Shown here: positions 6,120 through 13,679 of the stretch, one piece after another
Layout of the letters: the number at the start of each line of letters is the position of its first letter
Numbering within the stretch: the first letter of the stretch is position 1
Translations under genes and position numbers: made by a program
Assembly: GCA_035461405.1 (NCBI GenBank)
Contig: DATHVH010000444.1
Location: forward strand, 1-13,679
Reading direction: 5' to 3'
Length of the DNA stretch: 13,679 nt
DNA from: Anditalea sp035461405
Lineage (GTDB): Bacteria; Bacteroidota; Bacteroidia; Cytophagales; Cyclobacteriaceae
The notes under the pieces: generated by a model
Seen by the model: the letters and a program-made list of their open reading frames with translations, nothing else
Told to the model about the DNA's origin: nothing
Databases searched by the model: none

Positions 6120-7586
6120 TTACCTTGGCAGATCATTTCCTACATAAGCATTTGGATTGACTCTAGGTATGTTAGCTCCCCATTTGGTATTGATAGCCTC
6201 AATAAAAAGATTGGCGACAAAAGCATGTGCTCTTGCATTTGGATGAACACCATCGAGGGAGAATCCACCATTAGGAGGAAGAATACTGGCTGTTAAGGCT
6301 TGCCCTCCCGCATTGACTCCACCAGAAGCAGTCCTATCCAACAAGTCTTTTACATCTGCCAATACCAGTCTATCAGAGTTTCCAGATACAGCAGCTGAAA
6401 TAAAACCATTGAAGGTATTGATTTTTGTTTGGATCTCCTGTTGTTCAGAAGGCAATAGTACATACTGGTCCTCCACAGGATAACTGATTCCTCTTATTAA
6501 TTGAGGATTGCCTCCTACAGGCTGGCCTAAAACTGATGAAAGTGTTAAAGTAGCTTTATCAGTGTTCTTACTCTGTCTAATAGATGGTAAACCCATACCT
6601 CCCAGGTTGGTTAGTGTTTCATCTTCCATTACAAAACCATTTTGTCCTGCCACAAAATTGATTGTTCGCAATTCTCTTTCTTCTGCAGTAATCAGTCCAG
6701 CAGCCTGAAGTTGGGCAAGTCCTCCGTTATAGGGCAGGTATCCTTGATTTGCCTGTGCGGCTTGTTCTGCCGTCAGTGGTAAAGCATTCCAAGGCACCAG
6801 ATTGAAAAATGGAAGTACATTAAGATTAGGAATATTGGCCACTACTCCCTTTGCTTCAGTATTTGCACCAAGCATTAATCCTAAAGCACCTGCTAATCTT
6901 TGCTGGAAGTCGGTATCTGATGTAAGTATAGCCGGGTTGCTAGCACCACCTGTGGCATATCCTAATACATCATTATTTCCTAGCCAAAAGGTAAAGAAAG
7001 TTCCACCGTTAGCCAAAGCAGCTGCTGCATCACCGACAAGAGTGGATACACCCGGGTTGGATGCCATACGTGCATAATAAGGATTGAAGGCAGGATTTTG
7101 AGGAATATTTGGTCCTCCTGTCTGAGGTATTAATGCCGTACCCAATGTCACACCAGGTACTCCAAAATTATTAAGCGCAGCTTTGTCACCAGTATATGCA
7201 GTTGGCACTTCTCCCAATCCTATAGGAGCTGGACCTATAGCCCCTGTGGTCTGATTTATAGTAAGAACCAACCTTCCCAAAGGCGTATTATTTGGTCCCA
7301 TAGCAAAGAATCCGTTTTCGGAGTTAATGCTTGGGACATTAAAATCCCCTCCACCTACCACCTGTAACTGTTCGGCCAGTATCACAGCGAATGAATTCTC
7401 TTGACCTCTGTTGTACAAAGTACCATCCATATAGCCAGCAGTAAGAGAATTTCCTATAGTGACCATTTTGGAAAAATTTGCTTCACCCGGAGTAGGTTCC
7501 ACTACAGATTCATCAGGGAATTCATACTGACAGGCAGTGAATAGACCTAATGAAAGTAGATATATATAATATTTTATATTTTTCAT
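6120..7586 (-). CDS. SGNH/GDSL-family hydrolase lipoprotein
   Basis: The 488-residue protein begins with a lipoprotein signal: K-rich start, hydrophobic stretch, then L-F-T-A-C19, with Cys19 as the lipidation site. It is therefore expected to be anchored in the outer membrane. The mature part has the SGNH active-site blocks in order: I-G45-N-S47-L-T-A-G (block I, nucleophile S47, with N replacing D of the canonical G-D-S-L), G203-N-N-D206 in W-L-G-N-N-D (block III) and D445-G-V-H448-P-N (block V, catalytic Asp and His). It is about twice the size of a minimal SGNH domain, the extra length lying between blocks I and V and rich in Gly, Asn and Pro. Esterase or lipase activity is likely; the substrate is unknown. 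It begins 13 bases after the stop of the TonB-dependent receptor gene, so the two form an operon. Confidence 0.92.
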   Translation of the reverse strand: MKNIKYYIYLLSLGLFTACQYEFPDESVVEPTPGEANFSKMVTIGNSLTAGYMDGTLYNRGQENSFAVILAEQLQVVGGGDFNVPSINSENGFFAMGPNNTPLGRLVLTINQTTGAIGPAPIGLGEVPTAYTGDKAALNNFGVPGVTLGTALIPQTGGPNIPQNPAFNPYYARMASNPGVSTLVGDAAAALANGGTFFTFWLGNNDVLGYATGGASNPAILTSDTDFQQRLAGALGLMLGANTEAKGVVANIPNLNVLPFFNLVPWNALPLTAEQAAQANQGYLPYNGGLAQLQAAGLITAEERELRTINFVAGQNGFVMEDETLTNLGGMGLPSIRQSKNTDKATLTLSSVLGQPVGGNPQLIRGISYPVEDQYVLLPSEQQEIQTKINTFNGFISAAVSGNSDRLVLADVKDLLDRTASGGVNAGGQALTASILPPNGGFSLDGVHPNARAHAFVANLFIEAINTKWGANIPRVNPNAYVGNDLPR

Positions 7587-7599
7587 ATTTTGAATATTT

Positions 7600-10497
7600 T
7601 TAGTTCAAAAGCTGGTCAAAGGTGATGGATAGATAATAAATAGCACCTATGGTCGGACCGCCGAAGTTTTGGTAATACCTGTTGTTAAAGATATTCGATC
7701 CTCCAAGTTTGAAGACAGATTTCACACTGCTAAGCCTATAGCTAAGTTGGGCGTCCACGTTGTGGATTTCAGGCACTGGTCCCTGTGCAAATGTAGATTC
7801 CCATCTAAATGCAGACTGGTATCTGTAGGTTATATTAAAACCAAGATTCTGATACACTTTTCTGTTACCAAATGAAATATTGGTTTTATGTTCCGGAGTA
7901 TTAAAATCATTTAAATACTGGGGCCCTATAGTACTTATTAGTCTGTTGAAGTTATAGTTACCTCCCAATGTATAATTGTTAGGGAAACTGTAAGTCATTC
8001 CGAGTGCTGCACCATGAGCTCTAATTTCTTGGTCGATTATATTGGTATAGGTTTGGAACGTATTTTCCTGGCCGGGAGTAGTGATAGGCGTAAGAAGGGT
8101 AGGGGCATTTATAGCATTGATGGCACCTTCTGTAGTATTCATTGCTGCACCAGGATAAATAGGGCCCGGCGCTCTACGCACAGCAGTCTGAGTGATAAAA
8201 TCATTATATATGTTATAATAATAGGCGAAATCTATCATCAACCTATTGTTAGCAATTAAGCCTTTATAACCAACTTCAACAGATTGTACCTGTTCAGGTC
8301 TTAGGTCCGGTAAGTCCTCTCTTGTGACGGGCCTTAATAGGCCTGTGGCATCAGGAGAGACCGGACTTGCACCTGCTCCCACAGCAGCAGTATAATTCAT
8401 TACTGATTCAATAGTATATGAATTATCATATACATTATATTTATCTCTGTAAAAAGGCAAACCACCGATCAGTCTGGCAGATACAACATTTAAATCAATA
8501 TGCTGTGCCTGGGTAGTAGGCATTCTAAATCCCGTCTGATAAGATAGTCTAAAGTTGCTGTTACCTTGAGTAAATACACCAGAAATCCTTGGACTAAACT
8601 GTCCATCGAAATTTTCATTCTTATCATATCGTATAGACCCCGTCAATTTCAGTTTATCATCGATAAGCCTTTTAGATGCCTGTGCAAATGCTCCATATTC
8701 TGCTATTGTAATCTCTCTGCCTTCTGTATCAGCAAAGATGGTCCCATTAGACCTCAGTTCATAAAGTCGGTATTGCCCGCCTACCTGAAGATCCATAAAA
8801 TCAATTTCCTCATTAAAGTCATATTGACCTTCAGCCATATACATATTGGACTGGTCATTGAACAATGAGCCTTGTGGTATTACTTGGCTTCTTACTTCAT
8901 TTTGGGCGTTCATAAATTCTGGAGATCCCGGCATAAATCTGCCCTGATCAGCTATCCCACGGGCAGCTTGGTGTGCAGCTGCCTGCTGAGTAGGCGTGCC
9001 CGGTGTTCCTGGAGCTACCTGCTGCTGGGCCAGTGCTCCCATATATCCTAAGGTATATTCTCCAAACCATTGACTATTGTTTTTCCAACGGTCATTTATA
9101 AGTACACCGGTAAGATCCGCTATATAAGAATCACCAGAATTTTCTCTGGTAGTATATCCTCTAAGGAAAAAATTACTTCCCCTCAATTCTAATTTATGCT
9201 GGCTGATTTCAAAATTATTTAAAGAATATCTCTGAGCTCCTGTATATACAGAAGTACCTGCCCCGTAATTTAATGTATAGGATAGTTCAGCTCTATCTGT
9301 AATTCGGTAATGTAATGCAGTATTGAACTTATAGTTTTCTGCGCCATAGTCTACCAGTAATGCCTCATCATAGCCAGTTCTAGAAACAATTTGATCCGGA
9401 ATGCTATTTAAATAACCTCCTAGTCCCAATGCTTGAGCATTTTGTTGGACTCCGGCTACGTTGCGAAGTAAACCAATATTGTTAGCTACTTCATCTCCAT
9501 ATACATGAACTTGGTTCGCACCAGGATTGAATGGTAGCTCACCTTGGGCAGTTGAGTTTAAATCTGTTCTATCTGTACCATGCCAGTCAGTAGCTCTCAT
9601 AAATGAGGCATTTATTTTAAAGGCAAATTTGTTATTAAAAGCGTGGGCATATCTCAAAGAACCCTGGTACATTGGTTGTGCAGATTGGGGTTCTCCTGGT
9701 CTTCCATTGATATGGTTTACACCTTGCTGATAGAAAGCACTAAAACCCTGGTATTCAAATGGACTTTTGCTGTTTACCAGAAGGATACCATTAAAGGCAT
9801 TGGGTCCATACAGGGCAGAAGCTGCTCCCGGGATAAATTCCACACTCTCCACATCAAGCTCAGAAGGGCCATTTAGGTTACCTATGGGGAAGTTTAGCGC
9901 AGGTGCCTGTGTATCCATGCCGTCTGTGAGCTGAACGAATCTGGTGTTACCAGTGGAATTAAAGCCACGTGCATTTATGATTTGAAAGTTTATTGATGAT
10001 GAAGTTACATCCACTCCTTTTAGGTTCGCAATACCCTTGTAATAGTTGTCTGCGGGGGTTTCCCTTATCGCTAGGATATCCATTTTCTCAATCGTTACCG
10101 GAGATTGTAGGATGCTTTCTTCCACTCGGGATGCTGATACCACCACTTCCTGACCTAACATCGTCTGTTCTCTCAAACTGACTTTTATGTTGGAGGCATT
10201 GGAAGAGGTTACCTGTATTTCTTGGGTGGCAAATCCAACCATGGAAAATACTAATGTAAGGGGAGGATCCTGATTTACTCTTAGGGTAAATGTGCCATTT
10301 GTATCGGTAATAGTTCCTATTACTCTACCTTTTACCAAGATGTTTACACCTATCAATGTTTCCCCAGTATCGGCGTCTGTAACAGTACCTGATATATTGG
10401 TGGTCTGTGCGAAGACTTCAGAAGTGGAAAACGTGAGGAAGGTTACTAGTAAAAAAACCGGCAACCAAATTTTGTTTGTAAAAATTTTCATACGCAT
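7600..10497 (-). CDS. TonB-dependent outer-membrane receptor with carboxypeptidase-regulatory-like domain
   Basis: This large outer-membrane receptor (965 residues) should import a substrate into the periplasm using TonB energy. A signal peptide covers about residues 1-30 with cleavage after V-F-A; M3 is an alternative start. Residues about 33-115 form the small beta-sandwich domain common in Bacteroidota receptors (N-I-S-G-T-V-T-D-A-D-T-G-E-T-L-I-G-V-N-I-L). The stretch E-V-V-V-S-A-S-R near residue 120 leads into the plug, with N-A-R-G-F-N and S-A-L-Y-G-P-N-A-F-N-G, and the rest is a barrel of alternating strands ending G-G-S-N-I-F-N-N-R-Y-Y and G-G-P-T-I-G. A Gln/Ala/Pro-rich insertion at about residues 485-524 looks like an exposed loop. 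No SusD gene follows; the partner is the SGNH lipoprotein instead. The substrate is unknown. Confidence 0.95.
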   Translation of the reverse strand: MRMKIFTNKIWLPVFLLVTFLTFSTSEVFAQTTNISGTVTDADTGETLIGVNILVKGRVIGTITDTNGTFTLRVNQDPPLTLVFSMVGFATQEIQVTSSNASNIKVSLREQTMLGQEVVVSASRVEESILQSPVTIEKMDILAIRETPADNYYKGIANLKGVDVTSSSINFQIINARGFNSTGNTRFVQLTDGMDTQAPALNFPIGNLNGPSELDVESVEFIPGAASALYGPNAFNGILLVNSKSPFEYQGFSAFYQQGVNHINGRPGEPQSAQPMYQGSLRYAHAFNNKFAFKINASFMRATDWHGTDRTDLNSTAQGELPFNPGANQVHVYGDEVANNIGLLRNVAGVQQNAQALGLGGYLNSIPDQIVSRTGYDEALLVDYGAENYKFNTALHYRITDRAELSYTLNYGAGTSVYTGAQRYSLNNFEISQHKLELRGSNFFLRGYTTRENSGDSYIADLTGVLINDRWKNNSQWFGEYTLGYMGALAQQQVAPGTPGTPTQQAAAHQAARGIADQGRFMPGSPEFMNAQNEVRSQVIPQGSLFNDQSNMYMAEGQYDFNEEIDFMDLQVGGQYRLYELRSNGTIFADTEGREITIAEYGAFAQASKRLIDDKLKLTGSIRYDKNENFDGQFSPRISGVFTQGNSNFRLSYQTGFRMPTTQAQHIDLNVVSARLIGGLPFYRDKYNVYDNSYTIESVMNYTAAVGAGASPVSPDATGLLRPVTREDLPDLRPEQVQSVEVGYKGLIANNRLMIDFAYYYNIYNDFITQTAVRRAPGPIYPGAAMNTTEGAINAINAPTLLTPITTPGQENTFQTYTNIIDQEIRAHGAALGMTYSFPNNYTLGGNYNFNRLISTIGPQYLNDFNTPEHKTNISFGNRKVYQNLGFNITYRYQSAFRWESTFAQGPVPEIHNVDAQLSYRLSSVKSVFKLGGSNIFNNRYYQNFGGPTIGAIYYLSITFDQLLN

Positions 10498-10548
10498 TTT
10501 TGGGTTTTTTGCATCAGAATATAACAGTTTATAATTTTATATTTTGCT

Positions 10549-10566
10549 TAAATATATGCGAAATTA
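10549..10566 (-). promoter_or_regulatory. Possible receptor-operon promoter -7 elements
   Basis: On the minus strand TATATTTA (10556-10549) and TAATTTCG (10566-10559) each differ by one base from TAnnTTTG and lie about 52-69 bases before the receptor start codon. The surrounding DNA is extremely AT rich and no clear TTTG partner is visible, so the call is tentative. The same TAATTTCG octamer also occurs upstream of gap. Confidence 0.3.
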
Positions 10567-10638
10567 TTAACTTAAAAATTATTGTATAAAATTAATTTTT
10601 AAAACGAACTAAATTTGCCTTGAGATCTATATTGATGA

Positions 10639-10655
10639 ATTGAAATCCTTTCAAT
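10639..10655. repeat. Perfect small palindrome upstream of the receptor operon
   Basis: ATTGAAA (10639-10645) and TTTCAAT (10649-10655) are perfect complements around a three-base centre. It lies about 75-90 bases upstream of the possible promoter and has no T-tract, so it is not a good terminator. It could be an operator or a chance palindrome. Confidence 0.35.
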
Positions 10656-10664
10656 CGCGGATTT

Positions 10665-10697
10665 AAAACAAAAAAAGAGCAGGATGTCCTGCTCTTT
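10665..10697 (-). terminator. Terminator downstream of gldC
   Basis: AAAGAGCAGGA (10674-10684) pairs perfectly with TCCTGCTCTTT (10687-10697) around a very tight two-base centre. On the minus strand it is followed by a run of T (10676-10670). It starts about 70 bases after the gldC stop codon and separates gldC from the receptor operon. Confidence 0.88.
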
Positions 10698-10766
10698 AAA
10701 ATATTATAGATGTTTGAGAATTTGGTAAAAAAAATGACTTTTCTTTACCACATCCTTAAAAACGAA

Positions 10767-11111
10767 TTATTTTTGTGCTTTAGAATTTTCTTCGTTTACA
10801 TGTACCACTAATCGGTCACAAAGAGCTTTCATTTCCTCTGACATATACTCGTCTCCAGTGCTGTTGAGGATAGTCTGGGCCATTCCTCCAAGTATGTCTA
10901 TATAGAATTTTTTCATCTCTACAGTGGATAAGTCTTCTGTCCAGAGATCTATTCTCAAAGTACTATGATTTAAATTATCCCAAACATTTAAACTTATGGT
11001 TTTTGTGCTCTCCAAGCCTTCGCTTTCTTTATCGGTGGCATCCCATTCGATGGATTTTGGAAGATTCTTGTCATCTAAATTTACTTGGAATTTTATCTCA
11101 GAGGTTTTCAT
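10767..11111 (-). CDS. gldC: Gliding motility protein GldC
   Basis: This small acidic soluble protein of 114 residues has the length and motifs of GldC: T-S-E-I-K-F near the start, the S-I-E-W-D-A region, and above all L-R-I-D-L-W-T-E-D-L with M-K-K-F-Y just after it. The C-terminal half is helical and ends in a charged tail. There is no signal peptide, so it should be cytoplasmic. GldC is an accessory protein of the Bacteroidota gliding apparatus; in flavobacteria its gene is found beside gldB, and its loss impairs gliding less completely than loss of core gld genes. No gldB is present here: the neighbours are scoB upstream and the receptor operon downstream, each separated by more than 200 bases, so gldC is a single-gene unit with its own terminator. 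Confidence 0.92.
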   Translation of the reverse strand: MKTSEIKFQVNLDDKNLPKSIEWDATDKESEGLESTKTISLNVWDNLNHSTLRIDLWTEDLSTVEMKKFYIDILGGMAQTILNSTGDEYMSEEMKALCDRLVVHVNEENSKAQK

Positions 11112-11317
11112 TATATATGTTATTGTGTTTTTATGGTCAGATGGAATTCTAAATAATTGTTATACCCTTAGGTATGCCCAATTTTAGATATTCCATTCTA
11201 ATTATATACATTTTGATTTAGCATGCAAAACTAATAAAGAATAGGCGTAGTTCCCGTATTCATTTAGTTTTTACCCAGAGATGTTTGTTAATATGAAATT
11301 CAAAAATGAAATCACTA

Positions 11318-11977
11318 TTAATCAAACTGCATTTCAGGAATATCACCTTCCACTACTAATCTACCTTCAGTCCGCGATTGAATTTCTTCCACACTGACAC
11401 CAGGAGCTCTTTCGAGTAGTCTAAAACCACCTTCAGGAAGTACTTCAAGAACTGCTAAATCCGATACTATCTTATTTACGCATTTAATTCCTGTAATAGG
11501 CAGGGAGCATTTTTTCAAAAGCTTTGACTTGCCATCTTTACTACAGTGCTGCATGGCTACTATGATATTATCTGCTGAGGCTACCAGATCCATAGCACCC
11601 CCCATTCCTTTTACCATTTTACCCGGTATTTTCCAGTTGGCGATATCACCGTTTTCTGATACTTCCATAGCTCCAAGGATGGTAAGTTGTACATGACCTC
11701 CTCTTATCATCCCAAAGGACTCAGCAGAACTAAAAAGGGCAGATCCTTTGACCATTGTGATGGTTTGCTTTCCCGCATTGATAAGATCTGCATCTACATT
11801 TTCTTCAGTAGGGAAGGGGCCGATTCCTAAAAGTCCATTTTCTGACTGGAGCACCACTTCCATGTCATCCGGGATATAATTGGCTACTAGAGTAGGAATA
11901 CCTATTCCTAGGTTGATATATTGTCCATTCTTTACTTCTTTGGCTATTCTTCGGGCTATTTGATTTTTATCTAACAT
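11318..11977 (-). CDS. scoB: 3-oxoacid CoA-transferase subunit B
   Basis: The 219-residue beta subunit of a two-subunit ketoacid CoA-transferase works in the cytoplasm with subunit A to move CoA between succinyl-CoA and acetoacetate or a similar 3-oxoacid. The N-terminus has N-L-G-I-G-I-P-T-L-V-A, and the catalytic glutamate is E46 in Q-S-E-N-G-L-L-G-I-G, which forms the glutamyl-CoA intermediate. Further family blocks are F-S-S-A-E-S-F-G-M-I-R-G-G-H, K-M-V-K-G-M-G-G-A-M-D-L and the C-terminal A-P-G-V-S-V-E-E-I. The gene starts 20 bases after scoA. Exact acyl preference cannot be read from sequence; the very close similarity of subunit A to succinyl-CoA:3-oxoacid transferases favours that role over the acetate-type (AtoDA) enzyme. 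Confidence 0.94.
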   Translation of the reverse strand: MLDKNQIARRIAKEVKNGQYINLGIGIPTLVANYIPDDMEVVLQSENGLLGIGPFPTEENVDADLINAGKQTITMVKGSALFSSAESFGMIRGGHVQLTILGAMEVSENGDIANWKIPGKMVKGMGGAMDLVASADNIIVAMQHCSKDGKSKLLKKCSLPITGIKCVNKIVSDLAVLEVLPEGGFRLLERAPGVSVEEIQSRTEGRLVVEGDIPEMQFD

Positions 11978-11997
11978 CTCGCTCAGGGTTTTAAAAA

Positions 11998-12693
11998 TTA
12001 GGATCTAACTGTCTTTTGCTCAATTCTTTTTTCATAGTCTTTACCCTGAAAAATTCTTTGTACATATATACCTGGAGTGTGAATCTGGTTTGGATCCAAC
12101 TCACCCGCAGGTACCAGTTCCTCTACCTCAGCGATAGTTATTTTACCGGCTGCAGCCATCATAGGATTAAAATTTCTAGCGGTACCTTTATATATAAGGT
12201 TTCCTGCTGTATCACCTTTCCAAGCTTTAACAAAGGAAAAATCAGCCTTTAGCGCCCGTTCCATTATATATAGCTTTCCCTCAAATTCCCTAACTTCTTT
12301 TCCTTCAGCTACTTCTGTACCTACTCCGGCAGGAGTGAAAAATGCTGGGATACCAGCGCCGCCAGCACGTACCCTTTCGGCTAAAGATCCTTGCGGTATA
12401 AGTTCTACCTCTAATTCGCCAGACAGCAGTTGGCGTTCAAACTCGGCATTCTCGCCGACATAGCTCGAGATCATTTTTTTGACCATTCGCTTCTTTAACA
12501 TCAGGCCTATACCAAAATCATCTACCCCGGCATTGTTAGAAATACAGGTAAGTCCATCTATATTTTTTTTTAAGATAGCAGAGATGCAGTTTTCGGGGAT
12601 TCCCGAAAGTCCAAATCCTCCCAGCATAAGCACTGCATTACTAGGAATATCATGTATTGCTGCTTCTGCATTTTCTACAGTTTTGTTAATCAT
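11998..12693 (-). CDS. scoA: 3-oxoacid CoA-transferase subunit A
   Basis: This 231-residue alpha subunit shows the SCOT family blocks in order: G25-G-F-G-L-S-G-I-P-E34, S-N-N-A-G-V-D-D-F-G (from about residue 52), S-S-Y-V-G-E-N-A-E-F-E-R-Q, L-I-P-Q-G-S-L-A-E-R-V-R-A-G-G-A-G-I-P-A-F and G-T-E-V-A-E-G-K-E-V-R-E-F, then A-D-F-S-F-V-K-A-W-K. Together with ScoB it forms the active transferase, linking ketone-body or branched-chain degradation to the succinyl-CoA pool. Its ATG overlaps the TGA stop of ribF (ATGA at 12693-12690), so translation is likely coupled to ribF. Start choice is fixed by this overlap and by the family's usual N-terminus. Confidence 0.95.
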   Translation of the reverse strand: MINKTVENAEAAIHDIPSNAVLMLGGFGLSGIPENCISAILKKNIDGLTCISNNAGVDDFGIGLMLKKRMVKKMISSYVGENAEFERQLLSGELEVELIPQGSLAERVRAGGAGIPAFFTPAGVGTEVAEGKEVREFEGKLYIMERALKADFSFVKAWKGDTAGNLIYKGTARNFNPMMAAAGKITIAEVEELVPAGELDPNQIHTPGIYVQRIFQGKDYEKRIEQKTVRS

Positions 12694-13643
12694 ATTGTTT
12701 TATATTTTGGGTCACTGTTTTTAAAAATTTCCATAGCTTTTAACCTATCTTTTTCCAGCTGTTTCTTTAATTCTTCTAAATTCGCAAACTTCTCTTCCGG
12801 TCGCAAGTATTCCTTAAAATATACAGTAACCCGTTTGTCATAAAGATCATCTGAGAAATCAAAAAGATTTACTTCCACTGTTTGATGTATCCCTTTTAGT
12901 GTTGGCCTATTACCGATATTTAGCATGCCTTTAAAGATTTGGTCTTCCACTTTTACTTCTACCGCATAGGCACCATCGCAGGGGATAAGCTTGTAGTCAT
13001 TTGGGATGTGGATATTGGCTGTCGGAAACCCTATAGATCGGCCAATCTGCTCTCCTTTTATCACAATACCATTTATTTCGTAAGGTCTTCCTAGAAACTC
13101 GTTAGCCACATGGACTTCTCCATTTTCTAGGGCTCTTCTGATTTTGGTACTGGAAATACCCACCTGATCAATATCTTCTCTGGATATTTCCTCCAGCTCA
13201 AATTTGTATTTATTGATATTTGCTTTGAGGAATTCAAAACCGCCCTCACGGTTTTTTCCAAATCGGTGGTCATATCCTATCACCAATTTTTTGGTATTGA
13301 TCTTTTCGATTAGTACCTGCTGGATAAATTCTTCAGAAGATAGCTGAGAGAATTCTTTTGTAAATGGGATAGTGATAAGATGATCCAGCCCAAATTTCTT
13401 TAATAGCGATGCTTTCTCTTCAAAAGTGGAAAGTAGTCTTAGATTATGTTCATTGGGGTAAAGGACCAATCGAGGATGTGGCCAAAATGTAATGAGAACA
13501 GTTTCGCCATTCATTTCTCTGGCAGTTTGCTTAATTCGGGATAGGATTTTCTGATGGCCCAGGTGCACGCCGTCGAAAGTTCCGCTGGTGACCACTGCGT
13601 TTCTTATCTCGGGCAGGTTATCTAGACCTTCATATATCTTCAT
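12690..13643 (-). CDS. ribF: Bifunctional riboflavin kinase / FMN adenylyltransferase
   Basis: The 317-residue bifunctional enzyme phosphorylates riboflavin to FMN and then adenylylates it to FAD. The N-terminal nucleotidyltransferase domain (about residues 1-185) has S-G21-T-F-D-G-V-H-L-G-H30, the G-Y-D-H-R-F-G-K block near 123-130 and I163-S-S-T-K-I-R169. The C-terminal kinase domain has G201-R-S-I-G-F-P-T-A-N210, N-I-G-N-R-P-T (242-248) and the likely catalytic glutamate E257 in V-E-V-N-L-F. Length and domain order are standard for bacterial RibF. I see no FMN riboswitch: only 36 bases lie upstream in the window and the gene is probably preceded by an overlapping one. It is followed by scoA with a four-base overlap, giving a ribF-scoA-scoB run. 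Confidence 0.97.
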   Translation of the reverse strand: MKIYEGLDNLPEIRNAVVTSGTFDGVHLGHQKILSRIKQTAREMNGETVLITFWPHPRLVLYPNEHNLRLLSTFEEKASLLKKFGLDHLITIPFTKEFSQLSSEEFIQQVLIEKINTKKLVIGYDHRFGKNREGGFEFLKANINKYKFELEEISREDIDQVGISSTKIRRALENGEVHVANEFLGRPYEINGIVIKGEQIGRSIGFPTANIHIPNDYKLIPCDGAYAVEVKVEDQIFKGMLNIGNRPTLKGIHQTVEVNLFDFSDDLYDKRVTVYFKEYLRPEEKFANLEELKKQLEKDRLKAMEIFKNSDPKYKTI

Positions 13644-13679
13644 TCTTTTCTGCTTTGATTTTTTCGACTAGTTCCAAAA
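13630..13679 (-). CDS. Possible C-terminal end of the gene upstream of ribF
   Basis: Two frames are open from the window edge into the ribF start. One reads L-E-L-V-E-K-I-K-A-E-K-N-E-D-I and stops at TGA 13632-13630, overlapping ribF by 14 bases; the other ends R-K-E at TGA 13642-13640, overlapping the ribF ATG. The first looks more protein-like. truB often precedes ribF in bacteria, but nothing here identifies the gene. Too little is visible for more. Confidence 0.3.
   Translation of the reverse strand, partial: LELVEKIKAEKNEDI

Noticed and set aside
11162..11175. Five-pair hairpin (ATACC/GGTAT) upstream of gldC
   Set aside because: It is too short and weak to call as a terminator or operator, and no T-tract follows on either strand.
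13644..13679. FMN riboswitch before ribF
   Set aside because: Only 36 bases are available, two frames are open across them, and none of the conserved riboswitch blocks is visible.

Overview
The window looks like chromosomal DNA from a Bacteroidota member, most likely of the Cytophagales-type lineage. Four things point there: a recognisable gldC; a TonB-dependent receptor with an N-terminal carboxypeptidase-regulatory-like domain; AT-rich intergenic DNA with no clear Shine-Dalgarno sequences; and a textbook Bacteroidota promoter (TTTG, 19 bases, TATATTTG) in front of the tRNA genes. The order-level placement is inference.

Layout. Positions 1-369 (minus) hold the start of a saccharopine-dehydrogenase-like oxidoreductase. 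Divergent from it, 559-2072 (plus) holds a LemA gene followed five bases later by an M48 membrane metalloprotease. A bidirectional terminator separates them from a convergent 1-Cys peroxiredoxin (2106-2741, minus). GAPDH follows (3006-4007, minus). Two identical tRNA-Glu(TTC) genes lie at 4211-4380 (plus) with their own promoter and terminator. From about 4513 to 5341 there is no intact gene: a decayed C-terminal piece of a helicase-type protein sits between two imperfect inverted repeats built on CACAGAG motifs. Then come a DUF2459/TIGR02117 membrane-anchored protein (5347-6015, minus), a two-gene operon of a TonB-dependent receptor and an SGNH/GDSL lipoprotein (10497 down to 6120, minus), gldC (10767-11111, minus), and a ribF-scoA-scoB run (13643 down to 11318, minus).

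How the genes work together. The receptor and SGNH lipoprotein share a transcript unit (13-base gap, common terminator) and plausibly form an outer-membrane uptake pair in which a surface esterase or lipase feeds a receptor; the substrate is unknown. RibF makes FMN and FAD, and its stop codon overlaps the start of scoA in ATGA, so expression of the ketoacid CoA-transferase is probably coupled to it. LemA and the M48 protease probably act together at the membrane. GAPDH, peroxiredoxin and tRNA-Glu are housekeeping genes.

Most of the window is ordinary core genome. The parts that repay a second look are the tRNA-Glu tandem, whose first copy is bracketed by a near-perfect 16-base complementary pair; the repeat-bounded 0.8-kb segment with the broken helicase tail; the receptor/SGNH pair; and the DUF2459 protein, whose His and Cys arrangement suggests a permuted thiol hydrolase. 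I do not see convincing evidence of a wholly new multi-gene system here.
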